Shown here one piece after another: positions 39,077-47,769 of a stretch of DNA of 64,000 nt. The stretch lies in the NCBI RefSeq assembly GCF_002109385.1, contig NZ_CP020814.1, forward strand, positions 2,565,501 through 2,629,500. Reading direction: 5' to 3'. Position 1 is the first letter of the stretch; each line of letters begins with the position of its first letter. The translations under genes and the position numbers were made by a program. This DNA is from Halalkalibacter krulwichiae. GTDB lineage: Bacteria > Bacillota > Bacilli > Bacillales > Bacillaceae_D. The notes under the pieces were generated by a model. The model made no database searches. It saw only the letters and a program-made list of their open reading frames with translations, and was not told the DNA's origin.

Positions 39077-39317
39077 TGCTTATCAATTCCTTAGGAATCA
39101 ACTCCCATGTTTCCTTCAAAGAACGTTCAATTTCAATTTCTAACTTTTGAATTTCTTGATTTAGATCTTCAGGTTTTACTCCAAGTTCTTCTAATTCAAT
39201 TAGTAGACGTGCTTTTTGATTTTCTAATTCTTCTAATTTGGCTTCAGCCCGGTAACGCATATCTCGTGCTTTATCAATTGCTTTTTTTATTTGGGCTAAT
39301 TGCTGTTCCACTGTCAT
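39069..39317 (-). CDS. Small coiled-coil protein inside the split Rad50 operon
   Basis: 82 residues from ATG 39317, six bases after AGAGGTG. The sequence is almost entirely heptad-like coiled coil, with Leu/Ile spacing and Glu/Lys flanks (ELENQKARLLIELEELGVK). No catalytic motif and no cysteines. It lies between the two Rad50-like halves, 11 bp after one and overlapping the other, so coordinated expression is clear. It may extend or bridge the coiled-coil arm between the two halves. I do not recognise a named family. Confidence 0.75.
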   Translation of the reverse strand: MTVEQQLAQIKKAIDKARDMRYRAEAKLEELENQKARLLIELEELGVKPEDLNQEIQKLEIEIERSLKETWELIPKELISND

Positions 39318-39328
39318 TATGTTCACCT

Positions 39329-40756
39329 CTATTTTAGATTTTCGTGACGGCAAATGGATTGACCGCACGTTGGACACGTTCCTGCTTTTAACAACTGTTG
39401 TTGTAACTCTTGTTCTCTCCATTCCAATTCTTGTGCTTGTTGCGCCATATATCGGTTTCCTTCTTGAATTCTCTTTTGATAATCCCTAAAACTATTTTCA
39501 AGTTGCTTTATACGTTCCAGCCGCTCTGCTTGCTTAACGATCTTTTTATGTTTGCTCTCGAGCTGTTCTTCATTTGGTAGTTTATTAAAAATGTGATTAA
39601 TTTGGTTATCTTGCTTCTCGATTTGTAAAAGCGAACGTTGAACATTCACTAATTGCTTCTGCCTTGATCGTTTCTCTGGTACTGCATGAAGCTGATCAAG
39701 ATTAATAGATGTTAAAAAATCAGATTGCTTTAAATGTTTACTTTCTTGGTTCATCAAATTAGTCATTTGATTTAATTGCTTGTCAATGGCTTCCAATAGC
39801 TTTAATCGCTGTAGCGCTTCCCCTATTAAACGATATTTTGTATTTGCAGTGTCATTTTGCTCTGTTTTTGCTATCCACTTCTGGCAAACTTCACTATCCT
39901 TTTCGAGCTCATTTTTTCTAGTAAGCTTGTCCTTAAACGTAGTATAACGTTGAATCATTCTTTCAAGCTCATAAACTCGCTCCTGCCACAATGACATATT
40001 TTGTACAAGTTGTATTCGATCCATAGCCAACTCTTCTTCTTTTCTTACCTCTTGCCATTGTTGTTGTATTCGTTCAAGCCTCTCCTTTTTACTAATCACC
40101 GCTCCAAGCTTTTCAATGTTTTGTTCTGAAGTGACAAGACTGCTTTTTAATTGATCTAAATGTTCATATTCTTTTAGTTCTTCCTTTAACTTGTCGATGA
40201 CAACTTGCTCTTGTTTCATTCTTAAATTGAGCTGTGAAAGGTCTTTCGTTGTATCACGAATGGCCATATCAAGGAAATGAGCTCCACTAATCCGCCCCAA
40301 TGTCTTGGCTCTAATCGAACTCGTTTGCTCTAATAAAAAGGGACCGTCTAATTGTTGCGAGAGATGGATCATAATCTCATTATCCTGATCAATTTTTAAA
40401 TGACCCATCCCATGAGCTTGCAACACTTCATCTGGAACATGGATCCCAAAGCCTTCAAGAACAAGCTCCTCTTGATCGGGTTTACGAATCGTATAACGAT
40501 TTTTAGAACTCGTTCTTTCTCTTATAATGACGGTATCGTTCTCAAATAGAACCGTAACTCTTACAAAATCTCCGGAGACACGAATGAAATCCGTACCACG
40601 AGGCTGATTAAATAAGGCCCAGCGAATTCCTCGAAGAATTGCGGTTTTTCCACTATCAGACTGTCCTACAATCACGTTTAACCCTTGATTAAACTCAATA
40701 TACGTATCAAGATGTGATTGGAAATTTTCTAATCTTACTGCTTTTATATTATGCAT
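39329..40756 (-). CDS. Rad50/SbcC-like ATPase, N-terminal half ending in a zinc-hook-like motif
   Basis: 475 residues from ATG 40756 (MHNIKAVRLENFQSH). The N-terminal lobe has Walker A (GLNVIVGQSDSGKTAILRGI, about residues 27-47) and the Rad50-type opening in which a loop contacts DNA. From about residue 165 to 450 it is long coiled coil. It stops just after CPTCGQSICRH at residues 461-471, which looks like the Rad50 zinc hook; canonical Rad50 would turn there and return to the C-terminal lobe. That lobe is a separate gene downstream. It overlaps the Mre11-like gene by 8 bp. Confidence 0.87.
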   Translation of the reverse strand: MHNIKAVRLENFQSHLDTYIEFNQGLNVIVGQSDSGKTAILRGIRWALFNQPRGTDFIRVSGDFVRVTVLFENDTVIIRERTSSKNRYTIRKPDQEELVLEGFGIHVPDEVLQAHGMGHLKIDQDNEIMIHLSQQLDGPFLLEQTSSIRAKTLGRISGAHFLDMAIRDTTKDLSQLNLRMKQEQVVIDKLKEELKEYEHLDQLKSSLVTSEQNIEKLGAVISKKERLERIQQQWQEVRKEEELAMDRIQLVQNMSLWQERVYELERMIQRYTTFKDKLTRKNELEKDSEVCQKWIAKTEQNDTANTKYRLIGEALQRLKLLEAIDKQLNQMTNLMNQESKHLKQSDFLTSINLDQLHAVPEKRSRQKQLVNVQRSLLQIEKQDNQINHIFNKLPNEEQLESKHKKIVKQAERLERIKQLENSFRDYQKRIQEGNRYMAQQAQELEWREQELQQQLLKAGTCPTCGQSICRHENLK

Positions 40757-41738
40757 AATCCTCTTCTTTCCACACCTCCTCAATAACCGTCATTCTGCGA
40801 AGTGCCTCTTGCTTTACTTTCTCTTCAACATTTTTTAATGAGGCAATTTCTAATATAATATCACTCATATTAAGTGATTGAAATTTGGATGCCTCTTTTA
40901 CTTGCTGAACAAAACTATGAAGTTTTTCTTCTTGATGTACAGCCTTTTCCAAAAATGTTCGGTCAAGAACTTCTTCACCAGTTCGTGCACTTTTGATCGT
41001 TACTTCCTTTAGAGAGATATTGCGATCCACAATTTCACCAATAATTACCTTAGGCATTCTACTGATCTCAGACCAGTGATTATTCACACGCGCTAGAGCA
41101 CCTGGATTGCAAATGAATTTTCCATTTCGCTCCTTAATTCCAAAGCCACCATGGAAATGACCTGTAAATAAAATATCTGCCGGCGTGCCCCATATATGAT
41201 CAATTATCGTATGAGGTACTCCTTCAGGCAATGCTTTCTCAACAAGCATACTATGAACCATATGTATCATAAAATCCGCTTCAGTTACATTTGCTGGGTA
41301 ATAGTCTAATTTCGGATCTCGTTGGTCTAGATCGTAGTGATATGGTTGTCCAGATATTTGCACTTTAATGTTATCTTTCTCAAATAAGATCGGATTGTTT
41401 TGATCGATAACTTGCATAACCCCAAACGAATCCATTAACCCAAGCATCGTTCTAGAAATGGTGTCCGGATTATGTCCAAACGTGTCATGATTACCTGCTA
41501 CAACATAAATTGGCATTTCAGCTTTCATAAATATTTTAGCAAATTGTCCTACTACGTTCGGTGATAAATCTGGTCGATCAAATACATCGCCACCATGAAG
41601 AATCATATCCACATTTTCATAATTAGCTAATGTAATTACTTCTTCCAACTTTTCCTTCAATGTATCTGTATAAACATCTAGGCGATTTTTCGGTGTCGTT
41701 CCGCGAATATGAGTATCCGTCACATATAAGAATTTCAT
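40749..41738 (-). CDS. Mre11/SbcD-like metallophosphoesterase nuclease
   Basis: 329 residues. All phosphoesterase motifs are present: VTDTHIRG, HGGDVFDRPD, VAGNHDTFGH, MVHSM, and TGHFHGG. After about residue 235 comes a short C-terminal region probably contacting the Rad50-like partner. The start ATG is preceded by AAGGAGCGAG. First gene of a four-gene operon after recA. It resembles SbcD but is not the standard sbcCD pair, which Bacillus encodes elsewhere with a single-chain SbcC. It likely performs nuclease processing of DNA ends. Confidence 0.9.
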   Translation of the reverse strand: MKFLYVTDTHIRGTTPKNRLDVYTDTLKEKLEEVITLANYENVDMILHGGDVFDRPDLSPNVVGQFAKIFMKAEMPIYVVAGNHDTFGHNPDTISRTMLGLMDSFGVMQVIDQNNPILFEKDNIKVQISGQPYHYDLDQRDPKLDYYPANVTEADFMIHMVHSMLVEKALPEGVPHTIIDHIWGTPADILFTGHFHGGFGIKERNGKFICNPGALARVNNHWSEISRMPKVIIGEIVDRNISLKEVTIKSARTGEEVLDRTFLEKAVHQEEKLHSFVQQVKEASKFQSLNMSDIILEIASLKNVEEKVKQEALRRMTVIEEVWKEEDYA

Positions 41739-41825
41739 CTCAACTCGCTCCTTTATTTATGTCATTTTCTTTTAAAACTTTAACCTTACTTCTACTATAA
41801 ACTTTCCCACACCTTTAGAAAAGGA

Positions 41826-41853
41826 AATAAGCACCTCTAAAAAGGTGCTTATT
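41826..41853 (-). terminator. Probable recA terminator
   Basis: Perfect 11-bp stem AATAAGCACCT/AGGTGCTTATT with a six-base loop, then UUUCCUUUUC on the minus strand; the U-tract is interrupted, so some readthrough into the mre11-like operon is possible. Confidence 0.8.
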
Positions 41854-41892
41854 CTATGCATGTATATTCTTAACCAAATACGTACTAGAGAT

Positions 41893-42942
41893 TTATTTTA
41901 AATCGAAAGGAACTTCTTCAAATTCCTCATCAGTAGCTGCTGGCACTTCAATTTCACCATTAAGACCGTAATGATCACGAACTAATGTTTCAACCTCATT
42001 CAAAATTTCCGCATTTTCTCTCAAGAATTGTTTTGAATTTTCACGTCCTTGTCCTAGACGCTCTTCATTAAATGAGTACCAAGCACCACTCTTTTGCACG
42101 ATATCAAGCTCAGAAGCTATATCTAATACGGAACCTTCACGTGAAATACCTTCTCCGTACATAATATCAACTTCCGCTACTTTAAATGGTGGAGCTACCT
42201 TATTTTTCACAACTTTAATTTTCGTTTTGTTACCAACCATATCGTTTCCTTGCTTTAATGTTTCAGCACGACGAACTTCAAGACGCACTGAAGAATAAAA
42301 CTTTAGTGCACGTCCGCCTGGAGTTGTTTCAGGATTTCCAAACATAACTCCAACTTTTTCACGAATTTGGTTAATAAAGATTGCAATTGTTTTAGATTTG
42401 TTAATCGCACCAGATAATTTACGAAGTGCCTGAGACATTAAACGAGCTTGTAAGCCGACATGACTATCTCCCATGTCCCCTTCAATTTCCGCCTTTGGAA
42501 CAAGTGCTGCAACACTATCAATAACTAGAATATCAATCGCACCACTTCTAACAAGAGCTTCAGCAATTTCTAATGCTTGTTCACCAGTGTCTGGTTGAGA
42601 AAGTAAAAGCTCATCAATATTTACACCTAACTTTTGTGCATAGACTGGATCAAGAGCATGTTCTGCATCAATAAATGCAGCTTGCCCTCCCTGGCGTTGA
42701 ACTTCAGCAATTGCATGAAGAGTTACAGTTGTTTTACCTGAGGATTCCGGTCCATATACCTCAATAATTCTGCCTTTTGGATATCCGCCAACCCCAAGCG
42801 CGATATCTAATGCTAGAGCACCACTAGAAACTGTTGATACTCTTTGCTCCGCTTGTTCTCCAAGCTTCATAATCGATCCTTTACCAAATTGTTTTTCAAT
42901 TTGACGCAAGGCCATATCAAGGGCCGCTTTACGATCACTCAT
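41893..42942 (-). CDS. recA: Recombinase RecA
   Basis: 349 residues. Walker [11 protein letters not shown]1/L2 DNA loops ([34 protein letters not shown]) and an acidic C-terminal tail. It polymerises on single-stranded DNA, promotes strand exchange and activates LexA self-cleavage. It has its own promoter with a LexA box and a terminator. Confidence 0.98.
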   Translation of the reverse strand: MSDRKAALDMALRQIEKQFGKGSIMKLGEQAEQRVSTVSSGALALDIALGVGGYPKGRIIEVYGPESSGKTTVTLHAIAEVQRQGGQAAFIDAEHALDPVYAQKLGVNIDELLLSQPDTGEQALEIAEALVRSGAIDILVIDSVAALVPKAEIEGDMGDSHVGLQARLMSQALRKLSGAINKSKTIAIFINQIREKVGVMFGNPETTPGGRALKFYSSVRLEVRRAETLKQGNDMVGNKTKIKVVKNKVAPPFKVAEVDIMYGEGISREGSVLDIASELDIVQKSGAWYSFNEERLGQGRENSKQFLRENAEILNEVETLVRDHYGLNGEIEVPAATDEEFEEVPFDLK

Positions 42943-43014
42943 TTAAATCTCTCCTCTATAATAAATAATATATATATAAAATTGGAAAAGCGAATCTATG
43001 TTTCGTTCTACTCT

Positions 43015-43043
43015 ATCATACCTGTTTTCTTCGCTTTTGCCAA
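43015..43043 (-). promoter_or_regulatory. recA promoter
   Basis: TTGGCA (43038-43043), 17-bp spacer, TATGAT (43015-43020) on the minus strand, 73 bp before the start codon. Confidence 0.8.
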
Positions 43044-43052
43044 TAGTTTTTA

Positions 43053-43066
43053 CGAACATTTATTCG
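43053..43066. promoter_or_regulatory. LexA box of recA
   Basis: CGAACATTTATTCG matches CGAAC-N4-GTTCG at all but one defined position and lies nine bases upstream of the -35. A weaker box-like sequence lies downstream of the -10 near 42991-43004. Confidence 0.8.
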
Positions 43067-43118
43067 GTAAAATAGTTAGAGAATAGTTGGAAAAGAAGAA
43101 TGAAAGTAAGGAGAGGAT

Positions 43119-43152
43119 TTGTCTCAAAAGATCGTAATATCTTTTGAGACAA
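43119..43152 (-). terminator. Hairpin after the helicase gene
   Basis: Perfect 14-bp arms TTGTCTCAAAAGAT/ATCTTTTGAGACAA with a six-base loop and no strong U-tract; probably the helicase terminator or an mRNA-end stabiliser. Confidence 0.65.
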
Positions 43153-43201
43153 CCTCGAGAGGAAAGAATCCAGGGGGTGGATCCTTGATACGCTAATTTT
43201 A

Positions 43202-44830
43202 TTAGCTACGGCTTGGAGTTGTCCGGCGTTCGCGCATTGGTGGTCGCTCACGCTTCGGACGAGGTTTTGCAGGTTCTAAATTCACTCTAGCTCCGTTAAT
43301 TCGAGAATAACGAAGTGCTTCATATACAAACGGCGCTGCTTCTTCTGGAACTTCGACAAAGGTAAAATTTTCAAAAATATCTATCTTGCCAATCGTCTTA
43401 CCAGGAATGCCAACAAGTTCAGAGATCGATTCAATTAAGATTTTCGGTGTCATATTAACATTTCTTCCAACGTTTATAAAGAATCGAACCTTTCCTTTCG
43501 CAGCACCTGTGTCACCAAAATTATACCCAGATTCTTCAGTTGTAGTCGATGGTGAAAAGTTCATTTTCAAAAGGGCTGAAACGACAGCTCGAGCATCATA
43601 TTCTTCTAATACTTCTTCGACAAGCGGGGCAAACAATTCTATTTCTTTTCCACCGCCCGTGATCGCATCTGAGATTAACTTTTTCCAGGAGCCTTGTTGC
43701 TTTACAACCACTTCTTCAATAGTAGGAACATCTTGTGATGGAATACTCATTTTAATTTCTTGTTCGATAGAACGCAAGTGTTTCATCTCACGTGGTGTCA
43801 CTAAAGTTAAAGCCAAACCTTTTCTACCTGCTCGTCCCGTTCGACCAATTCGATGTACATAACTCTCAGGGTCTTGAGGGATATCGTAGTTTATCACATG
43901 TGTCACATTATCAACATCAATGCCTCGCGCTGCTACATCTGTAGCAATGAGAAATTCTATTGAAGAATCACGGAATTTCTTCATGACAGCATCTCGTTGT
44001 GATTGAGTTAAATCACCGTGCAAACCATCGGCGAGATATCCTCTTGCTTGAAGAGCTTCTGCAAGCTCAGCTACTCCTTTTTTCGTTCGACAGAACAAAA
44101 TTCCAAGTTCAATGTCTTCACTATCGATGATACGGCATAATGACTCAATTTTATTCCGTTCTAGAACTTTATAATACATTTGATCGATTAATGGTGCTGT
44201 TACTTCACCTTTATTAATTGTTACTGTTTTAGGAGTCGACATATATTTATGCGACAGTTTCTTTATTGCAGGGGGCATTGTTGCTGAGAATAAAAGCGTT
44301 TGTCTCTCTGTATTCACTTGGCGAAGGATCGCTTCGATATCATCAACAAACCCCATATCAAGCATTTCATCAGCTTCATCTAGAACAATTGTATGCACAC
44401 GATCTAACTTTAACGTTTGACGGCGTAAGTGATCAAGGATTCTTCCAGGTGTTCCAATTACAACTTGTACCCCTTGCTTTAAAGCACGAATTTGATGACT
44501 AATTGATTGTCCACCATATATAGGTAGTGTTCGAATTGGTTTATGAATAGATAATTTTTGTAATTCACCAGATACTTGAATAGCAAGTTCTCTCGTTGGC
44601 GTTAAAATGAGGGCTTGAACATAGCGATCAGAAGTAACTTTGTCAACAACGGGTATACCAAATGCCGCCGTTTTCCCTGTTCCTGTCTGTGCTTGGCCGA
44701 TTACATCTCCCCCTTCCAAGATGACTGGAATTGCTTTTTCTTGAATGGGGGATGGTTCCTCAAAACCCATATCCTTAATTGCCTTCTTAATTGAATCTGA
44801 GATATTAAAATCATTAAAATACGTTGTCAT
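43202..44830 (-). CDS. DEAD-box RNA helicase with DbpA-like RNA-binding domain
   Basis: 542 residues. The Q motif and helicase motifs are complete: AQTGTGKT, PTRELA, TPGR, VLDEADEML, SAT, HGDL, ATDVAARGIDVD, HRIGRTGRAG. About 90 residues of linker lead to a C-terminal DbpA-type RNA-binding fold (VRFFINVGRNVNMTPK) and a basic Arg/Pro tail. Likely a ribosome-assembly or cold-adaptation helicase of the DeaD/CshA group. It overlaps cinA by 4 bp (ATGA). Confidence 0.93.
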   Translation of the reverse strand: MTTYFNDFNISDSIKKAIKDMGFEEPSPIQEKAIPVILEGGDVIGQAQTGTGKTAAFGIPVVDKVTSDRYVQALILTPTRELAIQVSGELQKLSIHKPIRTLPIYGGQSISHQIRALKQGVQVVIGTPGRILDHLRRQTLKLDRVHTIVLDEADEMLDMGFVDDIEAILRQVNTERQTLLFSATMPPAIKKLSHKYMSTPKTVTINKGEVTAPLIDQMYYKVLERNKIESLCRIIDSEDIELGILFCRTKKGVAELAEALQARGYLADGLHGDLTQSQRDAVMKKFRDSSIEFLIATDVAARGIDVDNVTHVINYDIPQDPESYVHRIGRTGRAGRKGLALTLVTPREMKHLRSIEQEIKMSIPSQDVPTIEEVVVKQQGSWKKLISDAITGGGKEIELFAPLVEEVLEEYDARAVVSALLKMNFSPSTTTEESGYNFGDTGAAKGKVRFFINVGRNVNMTPKILIESISELVGIPGKTIGKIDIFENFTFVEVPEEAAPFVYEALRYSRINGARVNLEPAKPRPKRERPPMRERRTTPSRS

Positions 44831-46080
44831 TCTGCTTTATTCCACCTTTTCAATTCGTTCAATAAATAAAAACATCCATATTTAATGGCACGATCTCGAA
44901 TAGCTTCTCGTCCACCAGCTAAATTTAATTCATAAGATAGCGGTTCTTTTGTTAATCCAGCAATTCCAATAAAGACAGTACCAGGTTCTTTTTCTTCTTG
45001 ACGAGCCGGGCCCGCTACACCCGTGAAGCTAATGGCAATCTCTGCACGATATTGATCTTTCGCACAACGTGCCATCTCTTTAGCACACTGTGAACTAATA
45101 ACTCCAAACTTGTTAATAATATCTCCTTGCACTCCCAATACTTTCTCTTTCACATCTGTTGCATAGGAGACAACTCCCCCTCTAAAGACAGAGGATGAAC
45201 CTGCAAAAGAAGTCAACATTCCAGAAAATTTCCCGCCTGTTAAGCTCTCTGCAGAAGCAATCGTAACCTGTTTCTGTTGCAATTGGATAAAGAGCTGTTC
45301 TATTAATGATGTATCACCATATCCATATAGGTAATCTCCAACACGGTTTGTAATAAGTGCTTCAGTTTCATCCAACAGTCTTTGTTGCTCTTTTTCATCA
45401 GCATGTTTAACGGTTAGTCTTAAAGTAACCTCACCCTCACTAGCCAAAGGCGCGATTGTCGGGTTTGTTTGCCCCTCAATTATATCTAATAAATCCGTCT
45501 CAAGTTGCGATTCACCGATATCAAAGAAACGAAGTACTCTTGATGTAATCGATTCGCGACTACCTACTTGTGCAGTAATATAAGGAAGCAATTCATTGGT
45601 AAACATCGGCTTCATCTCTTTCGGTGGGCCCGGTAATAAAACAAATAGGACTCCTTCAAAAGTGACTACCATCCCCGGAGCCATCCCAAAATGGTTCATT
45701 AGTACATGGCTACCTTCTATTACGAGTGCTTGCTTTCGGTTATTATCAGACATCGGTCGATTACGCTTCTTAAAAAATTCTTCAATATTATGTAAAGATT
45801 GTTCATGATGTACTAAAGGTTTTCCTACGAAACGAGCTACCGACTCCTTTGTGAGATCATCTTTAGTTGGTCCTAAACCACCGGTTAAAATAATAAGGTC
45901 AGATCTTTTTTTCGCTTGTATTAATGCTTCTGTTAACCTTGTGTCATTATCTCCTACAGTAGTTTGATGAAAAACATTCACTCCTAAAATGGCTAATTCT
46001 TGTGAGAGGTATGCTGCATTCGTGTTGACAATTTGTCCTAGTAACAATTCAGAACCTACAGATATAATTTCAGCATTCAT
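44827..46080 (-). CDS. cinA: CinA family protein (competence/damage-inducible)
   Basis: 417 residues: N-terminal molybdopterin-binding-like domain (SVGSELLLGQIVNTNAAYLS, LTGGLGPTKDDLTKE) and C-terminal CinA amidohydrolase domain (TIASAESLTGGKFSGML, GVAGPARQEEKEPGTVFIG). The family hydrolyses NMN or pyridine-nucleotide derivatives. Core location between pgsA and recA. Confidence 0.95.
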   Translation of the reverse strand: MNAEIISVGSELLLGQIVNTNAAYLSQELAILGVNVFHQTTVGDNDTRLTEALIQAKKRSDLIILTGGLGPTKDDLTKESVARFVGKPLVHHEQSLHNIEEFFKKRNRPMSDNNRKQALVIEGSHVLMNHFGMAPGMVVTFEGVLFVLLPGPPKEMKPMFTNELLPYITAQVGSRESITSRVLRFFDIGESQLETDLLDIIEGQTNPTIAPLASEGEVTLRLTVKHADEKEQQRLLDETEALITNRVGDYLYGYGDTSLIEQLFIQLQQKQVTIASAESLTGGKFSGMLTSFAGSSSVFRGGVVSYATDVKEKVLGVQGDIINKFGVISSQCAKEMARCAKDQYRAEIAISFTGVAGPARQEEKEPGTVFIGIAGLTKEPLSYELNLAGGREAIRDRAIKYGCFYLLNELKRWNKAE

Positions 46081-46095
46081 TGCATCTACCGCCTG

Positions 46096-46677
46096 TTATT
46101 TTGATTTAAGAAGAATATGTTGATTTTTTTGAAAGTAGTCAACTCCTGACACAATTGTTAAAAAGGTAGCAACCCAAATTGCAATCATGTCAAACGGTAA
46201 TGAAATCGCTTGAAACGGCCAGTTATGTAACATCAATGCAGATATTGCCACGATTTGAGAAACCGTTTTGAGCTTCCCTAAATTACTTGCAGCAATTACG
46301 TCACCATCTGCCGCTGCAACTAATCGAATACCTGTAACAGCAAACTCTCGACTTATAATAATAATTGCTATCCATGCGGGAAGAAGTTGGAGCTCAACTA
46401 GTGCAATTAATGCAGCTGTAATCAATAGCTTATCAGCAAGCGGGTCTAAGAACTTACCTAAGTTTGTCACAAGCTGATATTTTCTCGCATAGTAGCCATC
46501 TAAAAAGTCTGTTACAGCAGCTATGATAAAGATAATAGCTCCAATCAGATGAGCAATTGGAATCATTGTCCCTATAAAGTTAACTTCACCAAAAGAAAAT
46601 GGTACTAATAAAAAAATCATAAAAATTGGAATAAGAAAAATACGAGAGATCGTTATTTTATTCGGTAAATTCAACAA
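46096..46677 (-). CDS. pgsA: CDP-diacylglycerol--glycerol-3-phosphate 3-phosphatidyltransferase
   Basis: 193 residues with several membrane helices and the CDP-alcohol phosphotransferase motif DFLDGYYARKYQLVTNLGKF, continuing to the catalytic Asp residues. It makes phosphatidylglycerophosphate, the first committed step to phosphatidylglycerol and cardiolipin. Confidence 0.96.
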   Translation of the reverse strand: MLNLPNKITISRIFLIPIFMIFLLVPFSFGEVNFIGTMIPIAHLIGAIIFIIAAVTDFLDGYYARKYQLVTNLGKFLDPLADKLLITAALIALVELQLLPAWIAIIIISREFAVTGIRLVAAADGDVIAASNLGKLKTVSQIVAISALMLHNWPFQAISLPFDMIAIWVATFLTIVSGVDYFQKNQHILLKSK

Positions 46678-46768
46678 AATTCCCTTCCTTCATAAACAAT
46701 GATTGCTTCAACTTTCATTGTATCATAATTAACACGATTGATAAATTCAACCATTTTTCTCTTTCATC

Positions 46769-46854
46769 AAAAAAAGACTCTACTCCTCACAAAAGATTGA
46801 TTTCCTGCCCTATTGACGGCAAGTCATTTTTTCTTTTGCGAGGAAATTTGAGTC
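46769..46854 (-). terminator. Structured terminator after rodZ
   Basis: Outer stem GACTC..CCTC.CAAAAG pairs with CTTTTG.GAGG..GAGTC, with an inner hairpin (TTGCC..GGCA) and seven U on the minus strand. Confidence 0.75.
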
Positions 46855-46855
46855 C

Positions 46856-47749
46856 TTATTCTGAATCTCCATCTAAAATTTCAATATCGATTTTTTGATG
46901 CGTTCGGTCTAACGGGAAGTCAACTTGCTCCCCATTTATATAAAAATCTACATTTTGTGACGCACCGAAGTTGAATAAAACTCGTTCCTCTGCCTCAAAG
47001 TCGAACGTTAATTCATCCCCTTTTGTTGGCGTGCCGCTATAAAAAGTTTTTCCAAGCTCATTTTTTATATCAACATAGGAACTTCCATTAAATTCAATTA
47101 AAACATCTGATAAGCGTCCATTTTCAAGGTCAAAGAATGATGTATTGCCTTCACTCTTTATGAAATTCAGAGTGAATTCAGGTTCTGGTTCTACCTCTTC
47201 TTCGATTTCTTCCTCTTCAACTGTTTCAACTTCTTCAACAGGTTCCGATTCTTCAGTTGCTCCTGATGCTTCTTCGTCATTACCAACATCATCTGAAAAC
47301 TCAGCATCTAAATTTTCACTGTCGTCGGGTGCGATCGCATCACCTTCACTTGCCCCATTTCCTTGAGCAAAGATCCAAATGCCAACAACTAGAACCACAA
47401 TAAAAGCAATGGCAGCAAGGGCTGGGAAAATCGACCCTTTCTTTGTTCGTTTTCTTGGACTAACTGATTTGGAACGTTCAGCCCTCGATGGAAGTGTAAC
47501 AGCCTCTCGTTGTGGGTTTGGGAGCTCATTTTTATATTGATCAAATAGAGGCTCCGGATCAAGACCAACTGCTTCTGCATACGATTTAACAAATGCCCTC
47601 GCATAAAAGAGACCCGGTAACGTATCAAACCGTCCCTCTTCAATCGCAACCAAATATCTTTTTTGTATTTTCGTCGTTTGTTGAAGGTCATCTAATGAAA
47701 TATTTTTCTGTTCTCTAGCCTCTTTTAAAAACTGACCTAATTCTGACAA
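46856..47749 (-). CDS. rodZ: Cell-shape protein RodZ (YmfM)
   Basis: About 297 residues. The N-terminal helix-turn-helix (LKEAREQKNISLDDLQQTT, about 5-70) is the cytoplasmic MreB-binding module; a basic stretch precedes a transmembrane helix (about 110-130), then a very acidic linker and a DUF4115-type extracytoplasmic domain. TTG at 47749, six bases after AGGTG, is the best start; GTG 47758 sits within the ribosome site. Confidence 0.9.
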   Translation of the reverse strand: MSELGQFLKEAREQKNISLDDLQQTTKIQKRYLVAIEEGRFDTLPGLFYARAFVKSYAEAVGLDPEPLFDQYKNELPNPQREAVTLPSRAERSKSVSPRKRTKKGSIFPALAAIAFIVVLVVGIWIFAQGNGASEGDAIAPDDSENLDAEFSDDVGNDEEASGATEESEPVEEVETVEEEEIEEEVEPEPEFTLNFIKSEGNTSFFDLENGRLSDVLIEFNGSSYVDIKNELGKTFYSGTPTKGDELTFDFEAEERVLFNFGASQNVDFYINGEQVDFPLDRTHQKIDIEILDGDSE

Positions 47750-47769
47750 TCCTAACACCTACCTACACG

